Positions 20,653-30,873 are shown, counted from the stretch's first letter. The stretch is DNA of 49,515 bases from Chrysophaeum taylorii (GCA_029834535.1 JAQMWT010000483.1:1-49515); one strand, 5' to 3'. Numbers and translations are program-made. Notes: generated by a model not told the origin, from the sequence alone.

Positions 20653-20860
20653 ACTAACTAACTAACTAACTAACTTCAGACCTCTCCCGAGCATGGGAGC
20701 CAGGCCGGACCGACAGGTGCCAGTCCGGAATCACGGGCCTGTAGACGAGGAGCGCCGAAAGGTCGGTCGGCGGAGAGTGACCATCAATTGTCGCCATGCG
20801 ACGAGGAGACCGCGATGTGACTGACAACCAACTCGTCGATAACCTTCCGTCTTCGCCCCT
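20653..20860 (-). repeat. TTAG-tailed dispersed repeat, copy B, in copia A gag
   Basis: Begins with ACTAACTAACTAACTAAC (complement of the TTAG tail) and matches about the first 200 bp of the family, ending where homology to the copies at 28.3 and 46.1 kb stops (CTTCCGTCTTCGCCCC). It is cut at the end opposite the tail, the pattern of target-primed reverse transcription. Confidence 0.85.
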
Positions 20861-21373
20861 AAACACATAAACGCCAAAGCCCAGAATGCTATTGTTCGTC
20901 GTCAAGCTCGGGAAACTTCCTCGCACTCCGAGGTCCCCAATACTCAGCCCAACGAAGATAATGAAGATGGTGCAGATCCCCCTGTGTTACTACCTAACTA
21001 ACTAACTAACTTCGGACCTCTCCCGGGCATGGGAGCCAGGCTGGGCCGGCAGTGGCCGGTCCAGGATCACAGAGCTACCGAAATTAAACAATGGTTTTAC
21101 ACTCGTCGTTGTGCCTTCCGAACAAACGCAAAGTTTCATGACACAGTACGTGTTTGGTCAAAGCTCGACACATGCCTGTTATGCAACAATGCTCAAACTG
21201 TACAATGAGTACAATCTACCGCTAATGACTACGCCAGGATATGCTGACACGTGTGCTTCTCAGCATGTATTAATTTTAAACGTCACGCTGATCCAATACA
21301 TATCGTTAAACTACCCGAGTCCTTGTCACCCGCTATCCAGACTGCTACGGATACTTAGAGTATCACACATGCC
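20861..21373 (+). pseudogene. Copia A gag C-terminal region
   Basis: After the insertion the gag reading resumes (INAKAQNAIVRRQARETSS, then EDNEDGADPPVLLP) up to the next insertion. Taking that out with one CTACC copy keeps one frame open to 21377. A neighbouring frame reads WFYTRRCAFR and LDTCLLCNNAQ, and a third reads CFSACINFKRHAD, which together look like a disrupted Cys/His zinc-binding region. Which frame is ancestral is unclear, so small indels are likely. The position (end of gag) fits a nucleocapsid domain. Confidence 0.45.
20995..21074 (-). repeat. TTAG-tailed dispersed repeat, short copy C with CTACC duplication
   Basis: Tail complement TAACTAACTAACTAAC, then TTCGGACCTCTCCCGGGC, 80 bp in all. 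Direct 5-bp repeats CTACC flank it (20990-20994, 21075-21079). It ends at the same internal point as copy A (7656-7737), so these two may be a short subfamily. Confidence 0.8.
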
Positions 21374-22734
21374 ATGATTATAAGAACCGTCATTCCCGCT
21401 CTCCCAAAGCATCCGAACGTGGGATATGTAAAGCTAGATGTTGCGCTTTTCCTACCAAAGCAAAACGACCATAATGATCCCGATCTGCACATCATCAGCA
21501 TGACTCAATGGGGAGAAGATGAACTTGGTATACATCTTTATGGGGTTGAATTTAAAGGACATTCATATATCCAGAGTAAAATTGACGACAACGTCAAGAT
21601 CACTTTGTTTAGATTAAGTAACTTGTTGCCTACTCTCCCAATTTATTCGCTACAACAAGCGAAAGCGCGTAAAATGGAACTTCGCTCATTACAGTTCAGA
21701 TTAAGTGCTTTTAACGAACAACGCGAAATGCTTAAGCTATATTCCAACCTTCTCGAACGCGTAATTTACGTACCATGGCTCAAAACCACATTGGAGTCAA
21801 TGCATTCGCAGCTGCCTTATATACGCAAGCACTTCTCACCTCCTGTATGACGCAAGGTTACTACACGTTTACTTCATACAGTAACTACGTCTCCTAGTTC
21901 ACGAACACCTACTGTAACTCTACTTTGTTCCGGGATGTCCACTCCTGCCTTCTTGGCTTGCGCTTCTAATAACTCGCAAATCAACATAAACGTTAAAGTT
22001 CTTGTTGAGAGCGACGAAAACCTCACGCATATGCTACGAAGACGTTTTGGTAATTCCATCGAAGTTTTCCCATCACTACCCAAGTTTCTCACATATCTCC
22101 ATCGAGCATCGGACACTGAACGTGCAAGATATTACACTGATATAGTGGAACTGACATCCCCATGCACAAATCGCAACATAATCAATGGGAGATCCATTTC
22201 AACTTTCGAGCGTGATATGGACGACTCCTTGTTTCCAAGTGCTCTAAGTGTACTTGAGCTTTTAAAGCCGCTTGTTCTTTTCATGGAAATGACGCCACCA
22301 CACTCCGCATCGTATGAATTTCATATACGAGTTGCTAATCTCATCTTCTCTACGATGCACTATACGGTGGATATATGTGACCGATTTCCATGCTATCTGT
22401 GTGGAGATTATCAAGCCAGAGAAAGATGGATCCTCGTTGCGCGCAAATATAATACCGGCCATCTAGATTTGCTTTCCTGGCCTAACAAACGAGTCACTTC
22501 CTTCCTGGATATCGCAGATCACGCTAACTCCATCAGTCGCAAGTTAATAGTCGACGAACCTTGGACGCAGGTCTTCTCCGACATACCATTCGTGTCCACA
22601 CCTAAAACCTACAACATCTTCAGTCGCACAGGATCCGTTCGTTTAACAGTGACTGAGCTCGAAACTTTAACCATGCTGTTTCTTCGTCTGCACTCAAACA
22701 AAACAGTCGAACATCCAAGTCAAAATGAAATGGG
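21374..22734 (+). pseudogene. Copia A gag-pol middle region, function unknown
   Basis: One frame is open from 21374 to 22756 except for a single TGA (21848-21850). It reads RTVIPALPKHPNVGYVKLDV, later LESMHSQLPYIRKHFSPPV, then after the stop RKVTTRLLHTV and on to CDRFPCYLCGDYQARERW, a possible C-x4-C-x2-C metal site. Removing one unit of the 28-bp tandem duplication (22707-22762) fuses this frame to the pol frame below, so gag-pol was probably one frame here. This region has no family match that I can name. It makes the segment before integrase much longer than the usual copia protease region. Confidence 0.55.
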
Positions 22735-22762
22735 TCGAACATCCAAGTCAAGATGAAATGGA
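22707..22762. repeat. 28-bp tandem duplication that breaks the copia A frame
   Basis: Units 22707-22734 and 22735-22762 (TCGAACATCCAAGTCAA...) differ by two bases. 28 is not a multiple of three. Deleting one unit joins the upstream and downstream frames. Confidence 0.9.
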
Positions 22763-25700
22763 GGGCATTTCCAACTTCCGCCTAGGATTCTTGACTAATT
22801 CAAGAAAACCTCTTGCTTGTATGAGATCTCCTATTGAACTCAAAGCTTTTGTGTTCCCCTATAAGATTATGGGACGTTTATTCTCAAAATCCATCACCTT
22901 ACCTGTGTCCTTTCGTATTACAACTATCGAATCTAACCAACCATCTCACAGCTTATTCTTAAATAAATCCTCTACTTCCTCCATCATTTACATCACCGGT
23001 GGAAGACACACAGGCGGAGACATAACAGTTTCTAACTCCTCTTCTAAATACCAGGCACATATAAATGCATTTGGTGAAACCTATACCTTCCTAACACATG
23101 ATACCGGAATCGATAAGACTGCCTCTCTCGATCCTGTTACCGGTTTTCTTTGGCTTTGCCAAGCATACCATCATAATAATGAAAATCAAGACACGCGTCG
23201 TCTAGTACAAACACTGGTTTCCTATACTTCACCTGTGCTTCACGATTCTTTCGTCTTCTACCCTCAGGAAAATCGTCTCGAATTTATCGATAAAATTTTT
23301 GCTTTAAGTGACATGCATCTGTCTCAAAGCAGATACCTTGGCTTTATTACATCGAGTGATAGGAAGATGGGTGCCAAAGTTCATTCTATATACACTCCCA
23401 CTCCTACCATTCGTGGGTTTGCTAACATGATCTTGTACGATCCACGACTCGATCGCATTCGACATTACTCAACTCGTGAATTGGCACGCGCCAATAATTT
23501 CACAGCGCACCAAATCAATTTTCTTTTGTCTTTGTCCCCGGACCTATGCTGTGACATAATCGCTAATGCTATTCCGGCTGGAACATATCATGTAATTTAT
23601 AAACATTTGTGTCAGCTTGTCTATGACTTGCGTAAATTAACGCTATCACCATCCTTTGACCCTGATCATGCTTCTCTAACCAAAAACTATAGGTCAGCCT
23701 TTTTCACAAATATATTCCCAACAGACACATCCTTAATATTACACCAGAGTTCCATTACAATGTTATACATTTCTAATAAAACACTTCCATGTTGTGATAA
23801 TCTTGCTTCTAACCACGAACTTCCACCTTTTCATCTCGATTCAGTAGCTCATGTCTTCCTCTCTAACACTTCGTCCGCAGATATATCATCTCCTAATAAA
23901 GAAAGACAAATTCCTCTCATAACGCCAAGACAGCTCCATGAGAAGCATGCGCCCTTCGATAAGAAAGTCCATGCCAGGGGCACCCTTGCATTTCGAGATG
24001 CGCAACAGCGAGCTACCAATTTTCACAACATTCACCATTCCAGTGATTATCAAGCCATAAAAGCTGTTCAGGTTATTGCCAGTCCTGGACACCACCCATC
24101 TGACGTACCCTACCGTAAGTTCTGTGTGGATTGTAGGATTCACAAAAAACGCTTTCCTCATCCACTCCACCTTATCAAGCAACCATCATTCGAAAAAAAT
24201 TTTCAACCTGGTGAAGCCTGGGCATGTGACGGTGGTTACGTCTCTGTGCTATCGGAATGGGGGTCCTTTCGACATATCATTGTTTTCAAGTGTCTCATTT
24301 CTAAATTTCTGTTAGTGTACTTTTGTCGTAGCACTAACTCCAGCGAATTTTGTAACGCCCTTGAGTTTGTCCGTAATTTTTGTTCTACTTATGTTCATGT
24401 ACAACTAAAACAAATACATTGTGATTCCTTTAAACCCCATTTATCTCAGCATGTTACAACCCCCTTCCGTGTGGAACATGGTATTAATATGTCCGCGTCC
24501 CCCCCTTACTTACATGTCTTTAATCATGAAGTCGAAGCCGCTGTTGGTCACATAGCCACTGCCGCGTCTACACGACTTAGGCATATCCTTAATGTATCCT
24601 ATAAAGGTCACCCCCTAACAGATCCAGCACCACACTACCCGTGGGCTGTTATACATGCTATCCAATCATATAATCTCCTTCCTAACGCTTCCCTCGAACG
24701 TATTTATAATAAAGTCCTAAGCCCCCAACAAGTTTTGTTGGATCAATGTAATGTTCCCCAACAGGACTACCTCAAACCCTTTGGTTCTGTTTGTTATTCG
24801 CATTTGGAACCCAACGAATTTCATAAATATGAGCCTCGATGTCGTCCTTACATCTATTTATGTGGTGCTAATGTCATAAACCCATTAATAACACCCCAGG
24901 TTAATCATTTAGCTGATGTTGTCCTTAATCCCGAAGGCGGCCAAGTCCGTGTCTCCTCTAAACTTACCTTTCCTCATCTCATTTCTAAAACTCCTCCTGA
25001 TTATGAACAACATCCCCCTCCCGCACCTCCGCCTGACATTCCCTTCTCTGTTCACAGCACCCCCAATGATGCGGCGCAGAGGGGGAATGCTACGTCCACC
25101 GACACTGAACACGAGAGGGGGATTCCTTATAATCTCCTTCCTAACGCTTCCCTCGAACGTATTTATAATAAAGTCCTAAGCCCCCAACAAGTTTTGTTGG
25201 ATCAATGTAATGTTCCCCAACAGGACTACCTCAAACCCTTTGGTTCTGTTTGTTATTTGCATTTGGAACCCAACGAATTTCATAAATATGAGCCTCGATG
25301 TCGTCCTTACATCTACTTATGTGGTGCTAATGTCACAAACCCATTAATAACACCCCATGTTAATCATTTAGCCGATGTTGTCCTTGATCCTGAAAACGGC
25401 CAAGTTCGTGTCTCCTCCAAACTTGCCTTTCCTCACCTAATTTCTAAACCCCCTCCTGATTATGAACAACATCCACCTCCCGCACCTTCACCCGCCATTC
25501 CCTTCTCTGTTCACAGCACCCCCAATGATGCGGCGCAGAGGGGGAATGCTACGTCCACCGACACTGAACACGAGAGGGGGATTCCTTCTTCTCCTACCCA
25601 TGCTCCATCTCCCGTTCCCGCATGTGCTCCAGCTGCTTCTGCACCCGCTGCTTCCGCCACCACACCTCCATCTGAAGTGTCCTCCAACACTTTGCCCCTT

Positions 25701-27833
25701 CTACCATCTTATCGGTCTCTCTATTCCCAGGATGTCCTCTGTCTCACCCGTGGTCCTCATCACCCTCAACCTCGTCGCAAAACCAATCTCAAGGACGTTC
25801 TTACTCGTATTGCTTCGCCAACTGTTGCCGCTTATAAACAAGCTGGTGGTACGCTTGCCGACTTCAAGTATGACCTCTCCAAGCAGTATATAACCTTTTG
25901 CGACCCCACCCTCCACTCCCTTCATATTGCTCATGGCATCCACTGGACGGCTATACCTCCAGAGGGGGAATTCACACAATCCCTTCATCATCACGTTCAC
26001 CAAGCACTTTCTCACTCTTCTTCCGCTCTGTGTCATGGGAGCTTTAGCCATCCATTGCCGGAGATCACTCCTGTTCATCTCTTTGACGACTTCAGCCTTA
26101 CAGACTTTCACCTTCCTCGTGCTCTCGTTCATCTCATTTCCGAACATGCTCACGCTTTTCAAGTTCCTCCCGCTCAATATGCTTATGCTTTGCTCACACC
26201 CCATTCCATTTTGGATCATAATGACGCTTCTTATGGTGCCTCTGAGCCTCACCTCTCCGCCATCGAAGACTACATCCTCGTACAATCTCATTACATTGAG
26301 GCCCACTTTGGCGATGCCCCTCTACTAATCGTTCAACTTGTCGAAGATCCCGATTATGCTCATACTACTGATCAGGTCGCTTCTTACGCAATTACCCATC
26401 TTACGACGGCTAACGACCCCAGCGCTGTTGGTCCGGACGAATACAAAATTCAAGCCAAAGATATCAAAATTGATGAATATGAGTTGAGCTGCCTCAAAGG
26501 TCTCTCAGACGCCGATCGTAAAGCTTACATCTCCGCTCTCTCCAAAGAGATTTTTGATATTGTTAAGTTTGGCTGCTTTAAACTCGCGTTGCCAATGGTC
26601 AACTCAAAGCCTATTGACACCCGCCTCGTCCTACGTATAAAAACCAATGCTGCCGGTCAATATCTTAAACATAAAGCACGCCTGGTCCTACGAGGATTCT
26701 TAGCCTCTCTGGGCACTGATTTTTTCAACACATTCAGCCCCATGGCACAGCTTACTGGCATCCGTTGTGTTCTGGCGCTAGCAGCCCATCTGCGACTTCC
26801 CGTCTACCACGTCGACGTATCTAACGCTTTTGTTCAAGCTCCTATCGACTCTCATGTCTATGTTAAACTGCCACAAGGTATTTACCTTCTCGATCCTGAA
26901 GATACCAAATACCAAGGCCGTCGTCTCCCAAAACTACTTAAATCTCTTTATGGATTACGACAAAGTCCTGCCCTTTGGAATCAAACTATAAATAGCTTCT
27001 TTGATTCCTTAGGCTATACACGCTTCCGAACTGATACGTGCATTTACGCTAAAGTCCAAGCTGACGCTACATTTTTAATTTGCACGCTCTCAGTGGATGA
27101 CGTAGTCATCACTTGCACTTCGGAAACTCTACGTCGTGAATTCCAGCAAGCCCTAAAAAAGGAATACCCAGTCGACACCTTTGAAGAAGTCCATACTCTC
27201 TTAGGCATGCGCATCACGCGTACTACTGACGGTTCTATCTCACTGGACTGTCAAGCTAAACTTGATGCATTGTTCGAAGAGTACCCCATTTTAATGCAGT
27301 TACGTCCCACTTCTACACCGATGTCACCATCAACCACGTATAAAACTGGAGAGCCATCTTCTGACATGGACAAGTTTATTCTTCATGCCTTCTCCACCTC
27401 ACTCGGCAATCTCACTTTTGTACAATTGGCCTGCCGCCATGATCTATCCCAAAGCCTTCGCCGTTGTTCCCGAGGAATGCATAATCCAGCATTTCTACAT
27501 GTTCAAGTACTAACAGGTACGCTCCGCTACTTACGTAAGCCCGAAAATCGCAATCTTCGACTCTGGTACTACTCTGGCTCTTTCGCTCTAATGGACCATC
27601 TTAGACTTCTTATCGGCAATCGCACTGACATGGCAACCATGTTGGATTACACTAAAGAACAAGTCAATTCAGGTAACTTTGATCCATTGGTCGCGTTCGT
27701 TGATGCCGATAACGCACCCTCTTATGAACAAGACCGCAAGTCTACAACCGGTTACGCCATCTTTTTGTTCGGCTCTCTCATCACTTGGAAGTCTAAGCTA
27801 CCGCCTATCACAGCTACTTCTACGCAAGTATGA
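22725..27833 (+). CDS. Copia family A pol: (protease), integrase, reverse transcriptase, start of RNase H
   Basis: A 1702-codon open frame. Residues 1-400 are largely unassigned. A weak protease-like region is RYLGFITSSDRKMG followed by RGFANMILYDPRL. The expected D-S-G-A is not present. Integrase: zinc-binding FCVDCRIHKK, then core Asp in AWACDGGYV (24228), Asp in IHCDSFKP (24423) and Glu in FNHEVEAAVG (24528 or 24534). A 153-residue in-frame duplication follows (24669-25586), then a Pro-rich linker. RT: LVLRIKTNAAGQYLKHKARL, PVYHVDVSNAFVQAPI, SLYGLRQSPALWN and SVDDVVI (27090-27110). RNase H starts with VAFVDADNAPSYEQDRKSTT. The frame ends at a TGA caused by one extra base (27829). It would copy the RNA and insert the cDNA. 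Confidence 0.92.
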   Translation: MKWVEHPSQDEMEGISNFRLGFLTNSRKPLACMRSPIELKAFVFPYKIMGRLFSKSITLPVSFRITTIESNQPSHSLFLNKSSTSSIIYITGGRHTGGDITVSNSSSKYQAHINAFGETYTFLTHDTGIDKTASLDPVTGFLWLCQAYHHNNENQDTRRLVQTLVSYTSPVLHDSFVFYPQENRLEFIDKIFALSDMHLSQSRYLGFITSSDRKMGAKVHSIYTPTPTIRGFANMILYDPRLDRIRHYSTRELARANNFTAHQINFLLSLSPDLCCDIIANAIPAGTYHVIYKHLCQLVYDLRKLTLSPSFDPDHASLTKNYRSAFFTNIFPTDTSLILHQSSITMLYISNKTLPCCDNLASNHELPPFHLDSVAHVFLSNTSSADISSPNKERQIPLITPRQLHEKHAPFDKKVHARGTLAFRDAQQRATNFHNIHHSSDYQAIKAVQVIASPGHHPSDVPYRKFCVDCRIHKKRFPHPLHLIKQPSFEKNFQPGEAWACDGGYVSVLSEWGSFRHIIVFKCLISKFLLVYFCRSTNSSEFCNALEFVRNFCSTYVHVQLKQIHCDSFKPHLSQHVTTPFRVEHGINMSASPPYLHVFNHEVEAAVGHIATAASTRLRHILNVSYKGHPLTDPAPHYPWAVIHAIQSYNLLPNASLERIYNKVLSPQQVLLDQCNVPQQDYLKPFGSVCYSHLEPNEFHKYEPRCRPYIYLCGANVINPLITPQVNHLADVVLNPEGGQVRVSSKLTFPHLISKTPPDYEQHPPPAPPPDIPFSVHSTPNDAAQRGNATSTDTEHERGIPYNLLPNASLERIYNKVLSPQQVLLDQCNVPQQDYLKPFGSVCYLHLEPNEFHKYEPRCRPYIYLCGANVTNPLITPHVNHLADVVLDPENGQVRVSSKLAFPHLISKPPPDYEQHPPPAPSPAIPFSVHSTPNDAAQRGNATSTDTEHERGIPSSPTHAPSPVPACAPAASAPAASATTPPSEVSSNTLPLLPSYRSLYSQDVLCLTRGPHHPQPRRKTNLKDVLTRIASPTVAAYKQAGGTLADFKYDLSKQYITFCDPTLHSLHIAHGIHWTAIPPEGEFTQSLHHHVHQALSHSSSALCHGSFSHPLPEITPVHLFDDFSLTDFHLPRALVHLISEHAHAFQVPPAQYAYALLTPHSILDHNDASYGASEPHLSAIEDYILVQSHYIEAHFGDAPLLIVQLVEDPDYAHTTDQVASYAITHLTTANDPSAVGPDEYKIQAKDIKIDEYELSCLKGLSDADRKAYISALSKEIFDIVKFGCFKLALPMVNSKPIDTRLVLRIKTNAAGQYLKHKARLVLRGFLASLGTDFFNTFSPMAQLTGIRCVLALAAHLRLPVYHVDVSNAFVQAPIDSHVYVKLPQGIYLLDPEDTKYQGRRLPKLLKSLYGLRQSPALWNQTINSFFDSLGYTRFRTDTCIYAKVQADATFLICTLSVDDVVITCTSETLRREFQQALKKEYPVDTFEEVHTLLGMRITRTTDGSISLDCQAKLDALFEEYPILMQLRPTSTPMSPSTTYKTGEPSSDMDKFILHAFSTSLGNLTFVQLACRHDLSQSLRRCSRGMHNPAFLHVQVLTGTLRYLRKPENRNLRLWYYSGSFALMDHLRLLIGNRTDMATMLDYTKEQVNSGNFDPLVAFVDADNAPSYEQDRKSTTGYAIFLFGSLITWKSKLPPITATSTQV
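24669..25586. repeat. 459-bp in-frame tandem duplication inside copia A pol
   Basis: 24669-25127 and 25128-25586 are near-identical direct copies (153 codons each) that begin YNLLPNASLERIYNKV and end TDTEHERGIP. The few differences include many silent changes and a few replacements (PPPDIP against PSPAIP). The unit covers the C-terminal integrase tail and a linker. The reading frame is preserved. Confidence 0.95.
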
Positions 27834-28272
27834 GAGTGAACTCATTGCCCTTAATATGTGTGCCGATGATGTGGTCTGGTTACGCAAATTGTTAACGGAA
27901 ATGGCATTCGCTATAAATCCTCAATACTATCTTCGTCAACCTTCAGGGAAAGATTTGTTACTAGATTATGATGCTCACGACAACCCCCTCCCATCGGACA
28001 TGTCGTTCATACGTAACAGTCCTATACTTGGAGACTCTGCTTCTGCTATCCATCTATCAAATAATCCCGACAGTGCGACTAAGGCCAAAGCTATCAGCAC
28101 ACGCTGGTTCCGTATTCGCGACTACGTACAGCTAAAACGTATACGTCTACATCATGTTTCCGGTACTCAAAACATTGCTGATGGATTTACTAAACCCTTC
28201 GGAGCTCCGCTCTTCAGCAGATTCCGCACGTTACTTGGCTTACAACAACCCATAGTCCAACAAGATGGTTGA
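27834..28272 (+). pseudogene. Copia A RNase H, shifted by one base from pol
   Basis: Continuation of pol in the next frame. STQ followed by YESELIALNMCADDVVWLRK restores the standard copia RNase H sequence if one G near 27829 is ignored. Further motifs: GDSASAIHLSNNPDSATKAK, STRWFRIRDYVQ and HHVSGTQNIADGFTKPF. The domain removes the RNA template strand. Only the single-base lesion separates it from pol, so a sequencing error is possible. Confidence 0.88.
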
Positions 28273-28344
28273 CCCTTACCCTTCACTATGTCCGAAATGA
28301 CGTTAAACTAACCCTCACTTACAACGGACCCGTGGCTCGCTAAG

Positions 28345-28710
28345 AACTAACTAACTAACTTCAGACCTCTCCCGAGCATGGGAGCCAGGCCGGACCGACA
28401 GGAGCCAGTCCGGAATCACGGGCCTGTAGACGAGGGGCGCCGAAAGGTGGGTCGGCGGAGAGTGATCATCAAGCTTGTCGCCATGCGACGAGGAGACCGC
28501 GATGTGACTGACAACCAACTCGTCGATAACCTTCCGTCTGCGCCCCCCGGCCATACCCCGTCCCACTGCGAACGTCCCGGCTGCCAACCGGCCCGCCCGG
28601 GAGGCGAATAGGTGCCAACCTACGCCGGGAGGGCGGATGCCCTCGCAAGGCTCAGGATTCATGACGCACCGTCCTCCATCACAACAACGCGGTCGGCGAT
28701 CAGGGTAAGG
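28345..28710 (-). repeat. TTAG-tailed dispersed repeat, full-length copy D
   Basis: Tail complement AACTAACTAACTAACTT at the left, far end CAGGGTAAGG at the right. It matches copy E (46102-46459) along its whole length, and copy F for the tail-proximal 290 bp. It lies between the pol and ORF3 genes of copia A. On the minus strand a frame ending HARERSEVS is open through it, as in copy F. Confidence 0.88.
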
Positions 28711-28747
28711 TGTGAAATGAAATACGCAATGCGGGGATTTTTCTAAG

Positions 28748-30739
28748 ATGAACCCAACCAAGAATAAGGATGCTGCGAGCCGTCGTTATTCTGTACTGAA
28801 CCGTGGCCGTGGTGGCGTGTCATCCTTATCTCCCCCTTTCAATGCCTTAAATCCAGGCGTTGCTCCGACTAGTTCTCCTAATCGGAAGCATCAAACGTAT
28901 CTGTCGGTTGCTCAAGGAAATCAGTCCACGCCCGTGACGCCCAAGTCATCAACTGCCCAACAGCAAACTAAACCACAAGCAGCAAGACCCGAGTACTTCC
29001 TGCTCAAACACTGTAAGTTCGATGTGATGGCGATGATGTCAGGGAATGTGATGTCGCTTGGTGCCCAGCCACCAAACTTTCTGCTGCCACCACCTAAAGA
29101 TCCTCAATGTTGGCATCAGTCCTTGCAGCAGCTGCTTACGGAAGCACAACAAACAAATTTCGTAGATAATGTCCAGTTCTTGAGCTCCTTGTTATGCGTA
29201 AAGGCAAAGCGCATCAGGAACGCGCCTCATATATCGCCCAATGAAGGTATACGCTACCATCGCTACCCACCCATTAAAGGGGTTGTCAAAGTACATGTGG
29301 CGTGTACCAGGTGCTATAATAAAACCAATACGCCGGGTACACCCCTTGTACTCGTCATATGCACTGAAGATGAGCTTAAAACGGACAAGATAACGAAAAT
29401 CATCGAAGATCATCTCGCGTCTGAACAACATGCATCGCATTGTTTCGACGTACCACGTCCCTTCTTTCTGTTGATTTGCGTCATGTGCAACCTATCCCAC
29501 CACGGGACAGCGTTAATTCGCAACAATCAACAATCTTTTCGTCTTTCATGTTATAATGATCCTGCTGCACACATGAGAGCCATCATTCTCCGCCTTGGAA
29601 AGTCCATTGCTATTAACAAGCTGCTCAAAGAGGCGCTCATGCATTGTATGGCGCGCTTTAACGTCGATGCTTCTAAAATCATCGTCAACCCTGACGCTAA
29701 TGCTCCTCTTTTGCTACAGCTGCCTTATATTTCGAGTGTAAATCTTGAGATTCTTGTAGCAGCTTGGTCCTTACTACAATCTGTTGAGGATAAAGTGTGT
29801 GTAGTGACCAACCCTGATGAGCTACTTAATGTGCTCATCGAACGCTTCGTTAATGACGTTTCTCACCAACTTAACGCGACTTCTTCCGAGACGGTACCGC
29901 CAATGCTTAACTACTTTCGCCAACTTTCACCTGAACATCAATCCTCCTTTAAAAGCGTGCTAGTCCAGGTTGGCTATCCCTCCGCTATAATCGATGCCTT
30001 TTCAGATAATACATTATCGGAAGGTGTAACACCAGCACCAGCCGAAACCCCATCCGCTGAGTCCACGCCAGACACATCTAATGACAACATGGTTGAATCT
30101 CTACGCCAGTTAAAAGAAGAGATTCAATCGTTATCCTCACGTCTCACTAACAGTGAACAGCAATTGATGGCAAAAGATCAACAGTTATCAGTTACGCTAA
30201 AGCAATTAACCCAGGTACAAGAAGCTTACGACAACCTACACACGCAAGTAACTGAAAACATCAAGCATGTCGCGCTTTTAGATAACATACTATCAAGCCT
30301 ACAGATGAATCAAGATAACATTGTACCAACCTTAGCTGTCTTTGTCCACATAATTTCACGATCGCTTATTTCGTCTATAGGACAGTTTCCTCCAAATACC
30401 TATAATGAATCACAGCAAGCTCTAATCGACGATGCAGCGCATAATGTACATGCAGCTATGTCTAATGCACAGAATCGTGTTATCCCGGCACTTGATCTGC
30501 ATACACTAACGCCGGACGCAGCTATGTCCTTCCTCTCGTCTGTTATGGCACCCCTGGTCACCTTGAGTGATGCTATGACTACGAACAATACTGTTAATGA
30601 CCAATCCTCCGAAGATCATGATTCTTCCTCTCCAGAGTTAAAGGAACTGGAAGATAATAGCGAGGATGAATTGGACCACACATCTGATGTTGTGGATACC
30701 GCTTCTTTACGCAATATTACGACACGCCCGACCTCTTAA
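28748..30739 (+). CDS. Copia A ORF3: intact 663-codon protein of unknown function, zinc-binding-like
   Basis: ATG at 28748, stop at 30737-30739, no lesions. It lies between RNase H and the polypurine tract, where some copia and gypsy elements carry an env-like gene. I see no signal peptide or membrane segment. Layout: basic, low-complexity N-terminus (about 1-80); a domain with CTRC (186-189), HLASEQH (222-228) and ICVMC (Cys 244 and 247), the spacing C-x2-C-x32-H-x5-H-x15-C-x2-C; a helical middle part; a coiled coil (about 448-510, QLKEEIQSLSSRL onward); an acidic tail (about 620-655). A degraded relative with the same spacing lies at 12714-13341 in family B, at the same place in the element. 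Retention of an open frame while gag-pol has lesions is notable. It could bind nucleic acid or chromatin, but no function is shown. It is not a known env by sequence. Confidence 0.85.
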   Translation: MNPTKNKDAASRRYSVLNRGRGGVSSLSPPFNALNPGVAPTSSPNRKHQTYLSVAQGNQSTPVTPKSSTAQQQTKPQAARPEYFLLKHCKFDVMAMMSGNVMSLGAQPPNFLLPPPKDPQCWHQSLQQLLTEAQQTNFVDNVQFLSSLLCVKAKRIRNAPHISPNEGIRYHRYPPIKGVVKVHVACTRCYNKTNTPGTPLVLVICTEDELKTDKITKIIEDHLASEQHASHCFDVPRPFFLLICVMCNLSHHGTALIRNNQQSFRLSCYNDPAAHMRAIILRLGKSIAINKLLKEALMHCMARFNVDASKIIVNPDANAPLLLQLPYISSVNLEILVAAWSLLQSVEDKVCVVTNPDELLNVLIERFVNDVSHQLNATSSETVPPMLNYFRQLSPEHQSSFKSVLVQVGYPSAIIDAFSDNTLSEGVTPAPAETPSAESTPDTSNDNMVESLRQLKEEIQSLSSRLTNSEQQLMAKDQQLSVTLKQLTQVQEAYDNLHTQVTENIKHVALLDNILSSLQMNQDNIVPTLAVFVHIISRSLISSIGQFPPNTYNESQQALIDDAAHNVHAAMSNAQNRVIPALDLHTLTPDAAMSFLSSVMAPLVTLSDAMTTNNTVNDQSSEDHDSSSPELKELEDNSEDELDHTSDVVDTASLRNITTRPTS

Positions 30740-30866
30740 ATTAATCTGTCGTGTTAACTCCCCATGTCTTGTTGTTGTTTGTTCACCTGTTCGCTGCTCC
30801 TATGTACATTACCCAAGTTCCGCCTCCAAGAACGTCTGAAACGCATACACCATTCTTTCACACGTT
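30740..30866. other. Short noncoding stretch between ORF3 and the polypurine tract
   Basis: 127 bp without a notable frame, followed by GAGGGGG. Confidence 0.6.
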
Positions 30867-30873
30867 GAGGGGG
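30867..30873 (+). other. Polypurine tract of copia family A
   Basis: GAGGGGG directly before the 3' LTR start TCCAGAGAGC at 30874, as in family B (14358-14364). Confidence 0.78.

Noticed and set aside
25701..26306. Minus-strand frame of 201 codons opposite copia pol
   Set aside because: Antisense shadow of the linker region with no domain.
28748..30739. Env-like gene
   Set aside because: The position fits, but no signal peptide, membrane segment or fusion motif is visible.
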